A stretch of DNA of 64,000 nucleotides from Anoxybacteroides tepidamans (GTDB taxonomy: Bacteria; Bacillota; Bacilli; Bacillales; Anoxybacillaceae). The notes below the pieces were generated by a model, which saw only the letters and a list, made by a program, of their open reading frames with translations, did not search any database and was not told the origin of the DNA. Numbering within the stretch: the stretch's first letter is position 1; each line of letters begins with the position of its first letter. Made by a program: the position numbers and the translations under genes. Below are positions 1 through 7,438 of the stretch, in pieces. The stretch is from NCBI RefSeq assembly GCF_014201465.1, contig NZ_JACHEP010000009.1, positions 1 to 64,000 on the forward strand, written 5' to 3'.

Positions 1-156
1 ATTCTTTGCGGCTCTAGGGCTGGAGCCTCCTCCGAAGATTCTAGGCATCCATCCTCGCACCTAGATACACACCTGAAGTATGCCCAAATGCCTCTGAGCC
101 CTTTGGTATCAAGGGATTAGAGGCATTTTGTTTGCCTAGTCACTGTCGAACTTGGG
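1..156. other. Left-edge intergenic DNA with a terminator-like hairpin
   Basis: No coding region is recognisable here. Positions 86-95 and 119-129 form a strong stem (AAATGCCTCT pairing with AGAGGCATTT), followed by T-rich DNA on the + strand, so it could be the terminator of a gene lying left of the window. The sequence then runs into the presumed left boundary of the IS1182-type element. Confidence 0.4.
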
Positions 157-267
157 AGGAGGCTGACCCAAAAGTCCGCTAAAAAGCGGACTTTTGGAGT
201 CAGCTTTCTTTACTTTTACATATTTTGTTAAATAAAAGGGCGATTCGCCCCCTTTTGTTTCCTTTGT

Positions 268-1763
268 TTATGCCGCTAAGGACCTTTGTTTGTCCTTAGC
301 GGCTTTCTTGAGGAGATTATGGGCAACGCAAATAAGCCCCCATTCTATGGAAATTTTTTGGAGGCCTCGGAGGACAAAGCGACGAAATCCGCGATTTTGC
401 TTGATTTGCCCAAACACACTCTCAATGTCGGTTTGGCGTTGGCGGTATCGTGCTTGTCCTTCTTCACTCTCTAGTCGTTCACGAGCCATCTGTTTCTGTT
501 CGTGATAGACGGGATTCCACTGCATGGTACGTCCATACTTGGAAGTTGTGCAGGCCGAACGGAACGGACACTCTTCGCATTCGTGGCATTGGTAGTGCTG
601 GATGACCGAAGTATACCCAGATTCTGTGGTCTGCTTCGAAGTTCCTATACGGACCAGTTTTTTCCCGTTCGCACAAATCCAAACGTCCTCTTCTTTCTTG
701 TATGTCCAGTTCTGTGGATGGTGCGGGTTCTTCTTGACCTTGCGTGTGTTCTCTTTCTCATACGTGTTGTACTTGATAAACGCGGAAATGTTTTTTTCTT
801 CGAGTTTCACGTAATTTTCCTCGGAACCATAGACAGCGTCAGCGGTCACGCATTTTGGTACCCCCCGTACTTCTCTCGAACCGTCTCTAGGTGTGGCAGA
901 AGACAACGAGTATCGCTGGGTCTCTGGTGAAGCGAATACCCCAGAACGAACTGACCGGAAGAACCCACTTGTACGTTATAAGCCGGCTTCAGTTGGCCGT
1001 TGCGCATGTGGTCTTCCTTCAAACGCATGAACGTCGCATCTGCATCCGTCTTGGAGTAGCTGTTGCGGTCCCCGCATACTTGAAGTTAGTGTTCATACTT
1101 TTCACTGCGAGGCAAGTAGGCCTCCTTCCTCTTCTTGACAGCCTTCTTCAACGGTTGGTTGTCCGGCTCGGCCTCCAAACGTTTTTCCCACTCCTCGGTT
1201 TTCTTTCGGATTTCTTTTGAAGTAAAAGCAGGCGAAGCGTCGATTTCTTCCGCATTTTCTTCTTCGACTATCACATCGATCTGGGCAATGAACTGATCCA
1301 CGTTGGCTTGTAATTTCTCTTGGTACTTCTCGGCGGATTTCCGCCAAACGAACGTGTATCGGTTGGCATTCGCTTCAATTTTCGTCCCATCGACGAAATA
1401 GTCTTCCATGTTGACATAGCCATCCGCGACAAGCAGGGTGATCATTTCTCGGAACAAGTCGTCAATCAGTCCTTTCATCCGTTCCAAACGAAATCGGTTG
1501 ATGGAACGGAAGTCCGGCTTTTGAAACCCACTCAGCCACATGAGCGGAAGATGTACTTCTAATTGTCGAGCAATTTCTCGGCCATGATACATTTTTTGGG
1601 TGTACGCGTAGAGGATAATTTTCGTCATCATTTTTGGATGATAAGAAGAGGTACCGCCGCCTTTATAGTAAGGAAGAAACGTCTCCATCGGGATGCGCTC
1701 GACCATCTCGTGAACCACGTGAGCCATATTATCCGGTGGAATGAGATCGCTGTCGCTATTCAT
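268..1763 (-). pseudogene. IS1182-family transposase, one nonsense codon and one frameshift
   Basis: Three minus-strand reading frames together make one transposase of about 498 residues. The N-terminal part (1763 down to 1089) ends in SEKYEH followed by TAA at 1086-1088. The same frame continues as [19 protein letters not shown], so this looks like a CAA-to-TAA nonsense change. Near 861-866 a run of six C (G on the coding strand) shifts the frame; one extra base would join EKYGG to [17 protein letters not shown]. The C-terminal part has the family's Cys cluster (CHECEECPFRSAC) and the DIESVFGQIKQNRGFRRF segment. The start has GGAAG about 7 bases upstream. The copy should be inactive unless frame and stop are bypassed. 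Confidence 0.85.
272..303. repeat. Perfect 12-bp inverted repeat in the 3' end of the transposase gene
   Basis: GCCGCTAAGGAC at 272-283 and GTCCTTAGCGGC at 292-303 are exact reverse complements around an 8-base loop. They lie inside the last codons of the IS1182 transposase. The repeat could act as a hairpin in the transposase mRNA or be part of the subterminal IS structure. Confidence 0.7.
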
Positions 1764-1788
1764 ATCGCTCTTCCATTCATCGTTGTGA

Positions 1789-1794
1789 TATAAT
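1789..1794 (+). promoter_or_regulatory. Extended -10 element for the Uma2 gene
   Basis: TATAAT at 1789-1794 is preceded by TGA, giving the extended TGnTATAAT form. It lies in the 60-base gap between the transposase start and the Uma2 start. No good -35 is visible 17 bases upstream, which is typical of extended -10 promoters. Confidence 0.45.
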
Positions 1795-1822
1795 GGATAA
1801 AAAACAAGTGGAGTGAAGTGAA

Positions 1823-2395
1823 ATGAAAACTCCAGAGTTTCAGCGGAAAAACTATACGTATAAAGATTATGCAGAGTGGGATGGACAATGGGAGTTGATT
1901 GATGGCGTTCCTTACAGCATGGCTCCTTCGCCTTCTTTTACTCATCAGATCATCGTCGGGGAATTGTATGCGGCTTTACGGCCGTTTTTTCAAAATCAAG
2001 GCTGCGCGGTCGTTCTCGCTCCGTTTGATGTAAGGCTGCACGAAGGCTTTCATTACGAAAACGCTAAATATGTCGTGCAGCCAGATCTTTTCGTTGTTTG
2101 CGACAAACAGAAAATTACCGAAAAATGTTGCGATGGCCCGCCTGATTTAACTGTTGAAGTGCTATCTCCTAACACGGCGTTAAAAGACAGAAATGAAAAA
2201 TATAACCTGTATCAACAGTTTCAAGTAAAAGAATATTGGGTTGTTGATCCTGTCCACCGAACGGTCGAAGTATATGGCTGGGAAGACGGTTTATACAAAA
2301 ACAGGGAAGTATTCGGAGAACAAGATATGCTCGTTTCGTTCTTATATCCGGAACTGAAACTAAATCTTTCCGAAGTTTTTAGGCAGTTATGGTAG
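1823..2395 (+). CDS. Uma2 family (DUF820) putative endonuclease
   Basis: A 190-residue protein of the Uma2/DUF820 family, which has a PD-(D/E)XK restriction-endonuclease fold; the cellular role of these proteins is mostly unknown. Visible family landmarks are YTYKDYAEWDGQWELIDG near the N-terminus, PDLFVVCD in the middle, PPDLTVEVLSPNT, and KYNLYQQFQVKEYWVVDP towards the end, which together hold the acidic and Lys residues of the fold. ATG at 1823 follows AGTGGAGTGAAGTGA. It stands alone between an IS and a MITE-like repeat, and its last codons and TAG stop lie inside that repeat. A normal length argues that it is intact. Confidence 0.85.
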   Translation: MKTPEFQRKNYTYKDYAEWDGQWELIDGVPYSMAPSPSFTHQIIVGELYAALRPFFQNQGCAVVLAPFDVRLHEGFHYENAKYVVQPDLFVVCDKQKITEKCCDGPPDLTVEVLSPNTALKDRNEKYNLYQQFQVKEYWVVDPVHRTVEVYGWEDGLYKNREVFGEQDMLVSFLYPELKLNLSEVFRQLW

Positions 2396-2510
2396 CGCAT
2401 GCGTTGATTATCTATTTTTTACTCGACAATACAGAATTGTATGGCAGAAAAGCTAAGAATAGAGCCATTTTAACTAGTTTTTATTGGTTCATCAACACGC
2501 TACCATAACT
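2385..2510 (-). repeat. MITE-like element, copy A (126 bp)
   Basis: The ends are inverted repeats: AGTTATGGTAGCG...GTTGAT at 2385-2408 against its complement at 2491-2510. Read on the minus strand, the interior matches copy B at 9877-10114: GTGTTGATKAACCAATAAAA at one end, a CTCTATTCYTAGCTTTTCT segment (plus-strand 2442-2466), and GTTGATTATCYATT with TTTTACT at the other end. There is no coding capacity, so it is a non-autonomous element. It supplies the stop codon region of the Uma2 gene. Confidence 0.7.
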
Positions 2511-2585
2511 TTTTTTTGTAACAAAACTACCAATCTAAACCTCATATTTCGCAACCTTTGCATAAATATGGGGTGTTTTTGAATA
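2511..2585. other. Short AT-rich spacer with an inverted repeat
   Basis: Positions about 2540-2573 contain ACCTCATATTT and its near-complement AAATATGGGGT, a likely weak hairpin followed by T-rich sequence. Nothing coding is seen. Confidence 0.4.
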
Positions 2586-2824
2586 TCACTGAATAGAGTC
2601 GACTGATAATCCAATAAGCTCCGTATTCATTTTGCGGAACGGTTCTTTCCACTGCTCGAATGCGATAAACTCGGTCGTGCATACAGGTGTGAAATCCCCC
2701 GGATGGCTAAATAGAATAAACCAACGACCACTATAATCCGTCGGGAGCGTTTTGGCGCCGAGCGTCGTAGGACCGTCACTTCCGGAAAGCGGTCACCGAT
2801 TTTAAAAGGATTGCTGTTTTCCAT
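2586..2824 (-). pseudogene. Peroxiredoxin (Prx6/AhpC-TSA type) fragment, frameshifted and truncated
   Basis: The minus strand starts at 2824 with [18 protein letters not shown], a typical Prx6-type N-terminus, then loses frame around codon 19. The next frame continues [37 protein letters not shown] and [15 protein letters not shown], and stops at 2586-2588. The catalytic Cys (PVCTTEF) and its HPGDFTP context are present in the second frame. A full enzyme has over 200 residues, so roughly two thirds is missing. It has a plausible ribosome-binding site (GAGGAGTGCAAC before the ATG). It cannot make an active peroxidase. Confidence 0.85.
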
Positions 2825-2979
2825 TGTGTTGCACTCCTCGTCAAGAGTATATTCAGAGGCATAGTTTGTTTGCCTATCATAAATTCGCCGGACCGCTTTT
2901 TCTTGCGTTCCATCGCGTGTATACTGTAATTGTTAGAGCGTTTTTTTTTTTGATCGATATGATTAGGAGAGAATGATCG

Positions 2980-3723
2980 ATGAATCGAATCAATGAAATC
3001 GCCGATGTTTGTTTGTTGGCAGGGAAAATTATGCTGCAAAGCGGAGCGGAAACATATCGTGTGGAAGACACGATGATACGGATCGCCGCTTCGTTCGGCA
3101 TGCCATATTCTCATAGTTATGTGACGCCGACGGGAATTATTTTTGCGATTGACGGGGCCGGACCAACGAAACTCATTCGCATCGTCGAACGATCGACCGA
3201 TTTGCAAAAGGTAACGATTGTCAACAGCATTTCCCGGCAAATCAGCAGCGGAGAGCTGTCGCTTGCAGAAGCGCATGAACGGTTGAAACAACTGGAAGGA
3301 AAGAATCTCGCTTATCCGTTTTGGATGCAGATTGCCGCATCAGCAATTGCAAGCGGTTGTTTTGTCATTATGTTTCAAGGAAAGTGGAGCGACTTTTTAC
3401 CTGCATTTGTGTCTGGAGGAATCGGCTTTTACGGATTAGATTACGTCCATCGTTTAGTAAAACTCAAATTTTTCGCTGAATTTTTTGCGTCATTTCTCGC
3501 AGGAATTGTAGCGGTGTTGCTCGTTGCTATCGGTGTTGGCAACGATATTGATAAAATTATTATCGGATCGGTGATGCCGTTAGTGCCGGGAATGTTAATC
3601 ACAAATGCCGTGCGCGATTTGATGGCGGGGCATTTAGTGGCAGGGTTATCAAAAGGAGCGGAAGCGTTTTTAACGGCGTTTGCGATCGGAACGGGTATGG
3701 CCGTTATTTTTGCGATGTATTAG
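2980..3723 (+). CDS. Threonine/serine exporter, N-terminal-domain subunit (ThrE/YjjP type)
   Basis: A 247-residue protein of the DUF1212/ThrE family. The soluble N-terminal half carries the family signature LLAGKIMLQSGAETYRVEDT, and GMPYSHSYVTPTGI follows. The C-terminal half has several hydrophobic membrane segments, including an LVPGMLITNAVRDLMAGHL stretch. In this family the domain is often split from a second membrane protein, and that partner follows 11 bases downstream. The predicted role is export of Thr/Ser or related small molecules, with the substrate unproven. AGGAGAG lies 8 bases before the ATG. Confidence 0.85.
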   Translation: MNRINEIADVCLLAGKIMLQSGAETYRVEDTMIRIAASFGMPYSHSYVTPTGIIFAIDGAGPTKLIRIVERSTDLQKVTIVNSISRQISSGELSLAEAHERLKQLEGKNLAYPFWMQIAASAIASGCFVIMFQGKWSDFLPAFVSGGIGFYGLDYVHRLVKLKFFAEFFASFLAGIVAVLLVAIGVGNDIDKIIIGSVMPLVPGMLITNAVRDLMAGHLVAGLSKGAEAFLTAFAIGTGMAVIFAMY

Positions 3724-3734
3724 GAGAGGAAAAT

Positions 3735-4166
3735 ATGCTGATTGAACAGCTTGTAACGAGTTTCATTGCCTCGGCCGCCTTTGGCCTCATTTTTAATGTT
3801 CCGAAAAAATTGCTCGCACATTGTGGATTTGTTGGGATGAGCGGCTGGTTCATCTATATTTTGTTTGTCCAATATGATATGGATTCTATCTTCGCTACGT
3901 TTGTAGCCGCTTTTTTTGTGGCGGTTGTGAGCCAAGCGTTGGCAAGAATGTACAAAACGCCGATGACGATTTTTAGCGTTTCCGGCATCATTCCGCTCGT
4001 TCCGGGGGGACTGGCGTATGAAGCGATGCGCCATGTTGTTGTGAACGACTACAATATGGCGATCCAGCTGGCGGCAAAAGCGTTTATGATCTCTGGAGCG
4101 ATTGCGATGGGGCTCATTTTTTCAGAAGTCATAAACCAAATGATGAAAACTTGGGCTTCACGGTAG
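3735..4166 (+). CDS. Threonine/serine exporter, C-terminal-domain subunit (DUF3815, YjjB type)
   Basis: A 143-residue, mostly hydrophobic protein with about four membrane segments. The motif GIIPLVPGGLAYEAMRHVVV parallels the LVPG motif of the upstream gene, as expected for the second half of a split ThrE-like transporter. It is preceded by AGGAGAGGAAAAT, and the short spacing indicates co-transcription and probably a two-component exporter. The substrate is inferred from the family. Confidence 0.85.
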   Translation: MLIEQLVTSFIASAAFGLIFNVPKKLLAHCGFVGMSGWFIYILFVQYDMDSIFATFVAAFFVAVVSQALARMYKTPMTIFSVSGIIPLVPGGLAYEAMRHVVVNDYNMAIQLAAKAFMISGAIAMGLIFSEVINQMMKTWASR

Positions 4167-4279
4167 AAGTTTGAGTTTTGGACAGTAACGGTAGACACGT
4201 TTCATTAATAAAGCGCTCCGACATTCGTGACTTGAGCCATGAGAAGAGAGAATTTGCTTTCAGCTTGAAACAAAATATG

Positions 4280-4308
4280 ACAGGTGACACAGGCACCTGT
4301 CGTTTTTT
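4280..4308 (+). terminator. Rho-independent terminator after the exporter pair
   Basis: ACAGGTG and CACCTGT form a 7-bp stem at 4280-4300 with a T-rich tail (CGTTTTTT). It lies about 115 bases downstream of the exporter stop. Confidence 0.7.
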
Positions 4309-4339
4309 AAAAGAATAAGAAAGTATAAATTTTGGGCTC

Positions 4340-4465
4340 CCGCGGTTAGGATGCGAGCTGTCTAGCTCCAAGCGCCATCGGTGTGATGCGCTCCGCCCCA
4401 CACTGCGGCCGCAGCCTCCTCGGTGGGGCTTGTGCGATCTTCGCCGATAGGAGGGCGCTTTGCGC
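4340..4465. repeat. GC-rich structured intergenic repeat candidate
   Basis: This stretch is much richer in G+C than its neighbours. It can fold into nested stems: AAGCGCC 4370-4376 with GGCGCTT 4454-4460, ATCGG 4377-4381 with CCGAT 4444-4448, and CCCCAC 4396-4401 with GTGGGG 4423-4428. The TGTCTAGCTCCAAGCGCC part resembles short intergenic repeats that I recall as common in Bacillaceae genomes. It lies directly upstream of the yebC promoter. Copy number cannot be judged here. Confidence 0.45.
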
Positions 4466-4478
4466 TTTTCTTATAGGT

Positions 4479-4507
4479 TTTACCGTTTGTCGTTTTTTTG
4501 GTATAGT
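4479..4507 (+). promoter_or_regulatory. Probable native yebC promoter, now driving the IS607 genes
   Basis: TTTACC at 4479-4484 and TATAGT at 4502-4507 are separated by 17 bases. A strong Shine-Dalgarno sequence GAGGAGG follows at 4533-4539, but no gene starts 6-10 bases after it. The native reader of this SD appears to be yebC, now almost 2 kb away behind the IS607 element. Confidence 0.65.
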
Positions 4508-4595
4508 AGTATCGGAAATTTCACGTGATGAGAGGAGGACGAAAACAGTAATTTTAAAAATATACAAAAGTGTTTAAATGTGATGAAATATAGAC

Positions 4596-5192
4596 ATGAA
4601 ACAATATAAACCAAAAGAGTTTGCAGAGATGCTCAACGTGTCCGTGAAGACACTACAAAGATGGGATAACGAAGGCGTATTGAAAGCTTACCGAAACCCA
4701 AAAGGAAGGAGATATTATACAGAAGAACAGTACAGAGAGTATATGGGGATTCCAAAGGAAAATCAAGTAGGTAAGACGGTGATATACGCCAGAGTATCCG
4801 ACCGAAGTCAAAAAGACGATTTGGAAAATCAAGTGGAGTTTTTAAGAACGTTTGCTAATGCAAGAGGAATAATTATTGACGAAATTCTTACCGATGTTGG
4901 TAGTGGATTAAACTACAAAAGAAAACAGTGGAATAGGTTGATGGAACAATGTGTCGAGGGTAACATTTCAACCATTTTGATTGCTCATCAAGACCGATTT
5001 GTTCGATTTGGATATGAGTGGTTTGAACAATTTCTTGCAAAACATGGCGTAAAAATCATGGTAATCAATAACGAGAAGCTATCTCCACAGGAAGAATTCG
5101 TCCAAGACTTGATTTCCATTATTGAGGAGTTTAGTTGTCGAGTGTATGGTTTGAGAAAATACAGAGACAAAATGAAGGAAGATCGGCTATGA
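4596..5192 (+). CDS. tnpA: IS607-family serine recombinase TnpA
   Basis: A 198-residue protein. Residues 1-55 are a MerR-like helix-turn-helix (KEFAEMLNVSVKTLQRWDNE), as is usual for IS607 TnpA with its DNA-binding domain at the N-terminus. The resolvase catalytic domain follows, with the predicted nucleophile Ser68 in YARVSDRSQ and the conserved AHQDRFVRFG segment. It catalyses cut-and-paste by the serine-recombinase mechanism. No strong ribosome-binding site precedes the ATG. The stop overlaps the tnpB start (ATGA). All expected parts are present, so it looks active. Confidence 0.9.
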   Translation: MKQYKPKEFAEMLNVSVKTLQRWDNEGVLKAYRNPKGRRYYTEEQYREYMGIPKENQVGKTVIYARVSDRSQKDDLENQVEFLRTFANARGIIIDEILTDVGSGLNYKRKQWNRLMEQCVEGNISTILIAHQDRFVRFGYEWFEQFLAKHGVKIMVINNEKLSPQEEFVQDLISIIEEFSCRVYGLRKYRDKMKEDRL

Positions 5193-6348
5193 AAAAGGCT
5201 TATTTGGTTGAAATCAAACCGACAGCTGAACAAGCGATCAAAATAAACAAAACGATTGGTATATGTCGTTACGTGTATAACTTTTACATTTCAAAAAACA
5301 AGGAAATATACGAACAAGAAAAGCGATTCATGAGTGGGTACGAGTTTGATAAATGGCTCAATAACGTACACACGAAACAACAAGACCAATGGATGAAAGA
5401 CGTATCGACAAAGGCTGTCAAGCAGTCGATGATGAACGCAGAAAAAGCGTTTAAAAACTTCTTTCAAGGAAAGTCTGCATTCCCTCGATACAAGCGAAAA
5501 AAAGACGAAGACGTCAAATGTTATTTTCCGAAAAACAACAAAACGGATTGGACGGTCGAACGACACGAATCAAAATTCCGACACTTGGCTGGGTTCGATT
5601 AAAAGAATACGGATATATTCCAAAAAACGCCATCGTCCGAAGCGGAACCGTATCGAAAAAAGCAGGACGATATTTTGTATCTGTTCTTTGTGAAGTCGAA
5701 GATGTCAAACCGACCGTTCCGCTTCAATCAACAGGGATCGGCATTGATTTAGGAATGAAAGCATTTGCCGTTTTAAGCGATGGCAGAGTGTTTCAAAACA
5801 TCAACCACACACCAAAAATCAAAAAGCTGAAAAAGAAATTCAAGCGAGAACAACGCTCCTTATCTCGCAAATACGAATATCTAAAAAAGAGAGGTGAAGA
5901 ACCTGCTGCTAAAAGAGGAGCGAATATAGACAAAAATATTTTTAGAGTGCAAAAGCTCCATGCTCGATTGGCGAATATTCGCTTGGAGTACGTGAAGTTC
6001 GTAGCGAATGAAGTGGCGAAAACCAAGCCACGATACGTCGTCATCGAGGACTTGAACGTCAAAGGGATGATGAAAAATCGCCATTTGGCTAGATCCATTG
6101 CAGAACAATGTTTTTATACGTTTCAAACATGGCTCATTCATAAATGCAAAAAATATGGCATTGAAGTAAGACAAGTCAGTCGATTTTATCCATCGTCTAA
6201 AATGTGTTCACGTTGTGGGCATATGAAAAAAGACCTCCAGTTATCGGATCGGATATATGTTTGCGATGGTTGTGGTCATACGATGGATCGAGACGTGAAT
6301 GCGGCAATATCCCTTTTGCATGCGAAAGACTATATCGTTCTCACGTAA
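5189..6348 (+). pseudogene. tnpB: IS607 TnpB RNA-guided nuclease, single frameshift
   Basis: The N-terminal part (from ATG at 5189) runs in frame to about 5575 and would then stop at 5602. The matching C-terminal part continues in another frame from TRIKIPTLGWVRLKEYGYIP to 6348, so one base was gained or lost near 5555-5580. Joined, the product is about 386 residues, normal for TnpB. The second part keeps the RuvC residues (Asp in GIGIDLGMKA, Glu in YVVIEDLNVKG, Asp in MDRDVNAA) and the CSRCGH/CDGCGH zinc finger. TnpB proteins are RNA-guided DNA endonucleases that cut the donor or empty site and favour retention of the IS. As written it is broken; a sequencing error is possible. Confidence 0.85.
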
Positions 6349-6497
6349 CGAGGACGGTATGATACCGATTGCTAGTCGGGAATTAACGCCTGTGGAGAGC
6401 CATGCAAACGACAGTAGCCTTTTGGCGAGGTCGGGCTCGTTGAAACAGGAACACTCTAAAAATATAGGTTTGTCTATATTTTTAGTAGCAGAAATGG
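6349..6497 (+). ncRNA. Candidate omega RNA (reRNA) scaffold of the IS607 TnpB
   Basis: In characterised TnpB systems the guide RNA comes from the tnpB 3' end plus the transposon right end, with the guide copied from flanking DNA. This segment contains GAGAGCCATGCAAACGA, AGTAGCCTTTTGGCGA and TCGGGCTCG, closely matching the segment downstream of the other tnpB at 35755-35915, then a 12-bp terminal hairpin. The implied guide lies in the first codons of yebC. The 5' boundary is unknown and may lie inside tnpB. Confidence 0.55.
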
Positions 6498-6500
6498 ACA

Positions 6501-7238
6501 GTGGCTGGACATTCCAAATGGAAAAATATTCAGCGTCGGAAAAATGCACAAGATGCGAAACGCGGCAAACTGTTTATGAAATTAGCGAAAGAAATTTACG
6601 TTGCAGCAAAAATGGGCGGCGGTGATCCGAGCACTAATGCCAGCTTACGTCTCGTCATTGAAAAAGCGAAAGCGGCCAATATGCCGAATGAAAACATCGA
6701 ACGTGCGATTAAAAAAGCGACGGGGAATCAAGAGCATACAAATTACGAAGAAATTCGTTATGAAGGATACGGTCCGGGCGGTGTGGCGGTAATGGTCGTC
6801 TGTTTAACGGATAATAAAAACCGCACCGCATCAAACATTCGGGTGGCGTTTTCGAAAAATGGCGGGAACCTTGGCGAAACAGGTTGCGTCTCTTATTTGT
6901 TTGAACGGAAAGGATTGCTTGTCATTGCTCGGGAAGATTTAGATATAGAAGAAGACGACATGCTTCTTCAAGCGATTGAAGCGGGAGCGGAAGAAATGGA
7001 AACAACGGATGATTCGTTTGAAATTTACACGACTCCAGAAAATTTTGAAGAGGTTAAAAACCAGCTTGCCGCTAACGGTTTTACGTTTGTAAACGCCGAA
7101 ATCACCATGATCCCGCAAACGTACACGACATTAACAGGCGACGACTTGACAAAAATGTTAAAGCTCATTGACATGTTAGAAGATGATGATGATGTCCAAG
7201 AAGTGTATCACAACTTAGACGAGTCAGGTCTTGAATAA
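6501..7238 (+). CDS. yebC: YebC/PmpR family protein (translation or transcription regulator)
   Basis: A 245-residue protein, full family length, starting [20 protein letters not shown]. YebC proteins are described as transcription regulators (PmpR) and, more recently, as factors easing ribosome stalling. Domain landmarks include [19 protein letters not shown] and [20 protein letters not shown]. The start is GTG at 6501, in agreement with the conserved N-terminus. The sequence just before it (TAGCAGAAATGGACA) has no Shine-Dalgarno because an IS607 element has pushed the native SD and promoter to 4479-4539. Expression is therefore probably reduced or altered, while the coding sequence is intact. 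Confidence 0.93.
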   Translation: MAGHSKWKNIQRRKNAQDAKRGKLFMKLAKEIYVAAKMGGGDPSTNASLRLVIEKAKAANMPNENIERAIKKATGNQEHTNYEEIRYEGYGPGGVAVMVVCLTDNKNRTASNIRVAFSKNGGNLGETGCVSYLFERKGLLVIAREDLDIEEDDMLLQAIEAGAEEMETTDDSFEIYTTPENFEEVKNQLAANGFTFVNAEITMIPQTYTTLTGDDLTKMLKLIDMLEDDDDVQEVYHNLDESGLE

Positions 7239-7309
7239 AGATCGGTGATCTATCAATGTTTTCTAAAATCTAACAACTAAAAATGAAATGGTTACGGTAT
7301 ACATTTTTT

Positions 7310-7362
7310 AAGGTCACTCTAATGTATAGAAAATCATTCTTACAGAGAGTGACTTTTCTTTA
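7310..7362 (+). terminator. yebC terminator
   Basis: AAG-TCACTCT (7310-7320) pairs with AGAGTGA-CTT (7346-7355), followed by TTTCTTTATTT. The stem reads both ways. Confidence 0.65.
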
Positions 7363-7438
7363 TTTGTAGAAATGGATAAATTGATTTTTGATGGAAAAAA
7401 TAGAAATAGACATCTTGTTTTGAAAGAAGGGGAAAGTA

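Larger units (their letters stand above)
157..1763 (-). mobile_element. IS1182-family insertion sequence, decayed
   Basis: The element consists of a full-length but interrupted DDE transposase gene plus a 3' flank. Outside the transposase stop, positions 162-206 form an imperfect 20-bp hairpin (CAAAAGTCCGCT / AGCGGACTTTTG core) and positions 234-256 a second one; these may be the element end and its terminator. I find no matching inverted repeat beyond the transposase start at 1763, where only about 60 bases precede the next gene. The right end is therefore either lost or unrecognised, and the left boundary is an estimate. Confidence 0.6.
4550..6502 (+). mobile_element. IS607-family element inserted at the yebC start codon
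   Basis: The element holds tnpA (serine recombinase) and tnpB, followed by a structured 3' end. ACAGT occurs at 4545-4549 and again at 6498-6502. Joining them restores GAGGAGG, nine spacer bases and GTG GCT GGA CAT, an ideal yebC start. This fits IS607, whose serine recombinase leaves no terminal inverted repeats and uses a very short crossover core. The right end has a perfect 12-bp hairpin: CTAAAAATATAG at 6456-6467 with CTATATTTTTAG at 6474-6485. Exact borders within ACAGT are ambiguous. Confidence 0.8.

Noticed and set aside
502-930. Plus-strand open frame of 142 codons inside the IS1182 transposase
   Set aside because: Antisense to recognisable transposase sequence, Cys/Phe-rich shadow composition.
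2385-2510. Interpretation of the inverted repeat as a plain terminator of the Uma2 gene
   Set aside because: The arms are 80 bases apart and the interior matches a second copy at 9.9-10.1 kb, so a mobile repeat explains it better, although it may still terminate transcription.
2776-3291. Minus-strand open frame of 171 codons opposite the exporter gene
   Set aside because: It is the shadow of the ThrE-like gene; low-complexity basic sequence, no recognisable domain and no ribosome-binding site.
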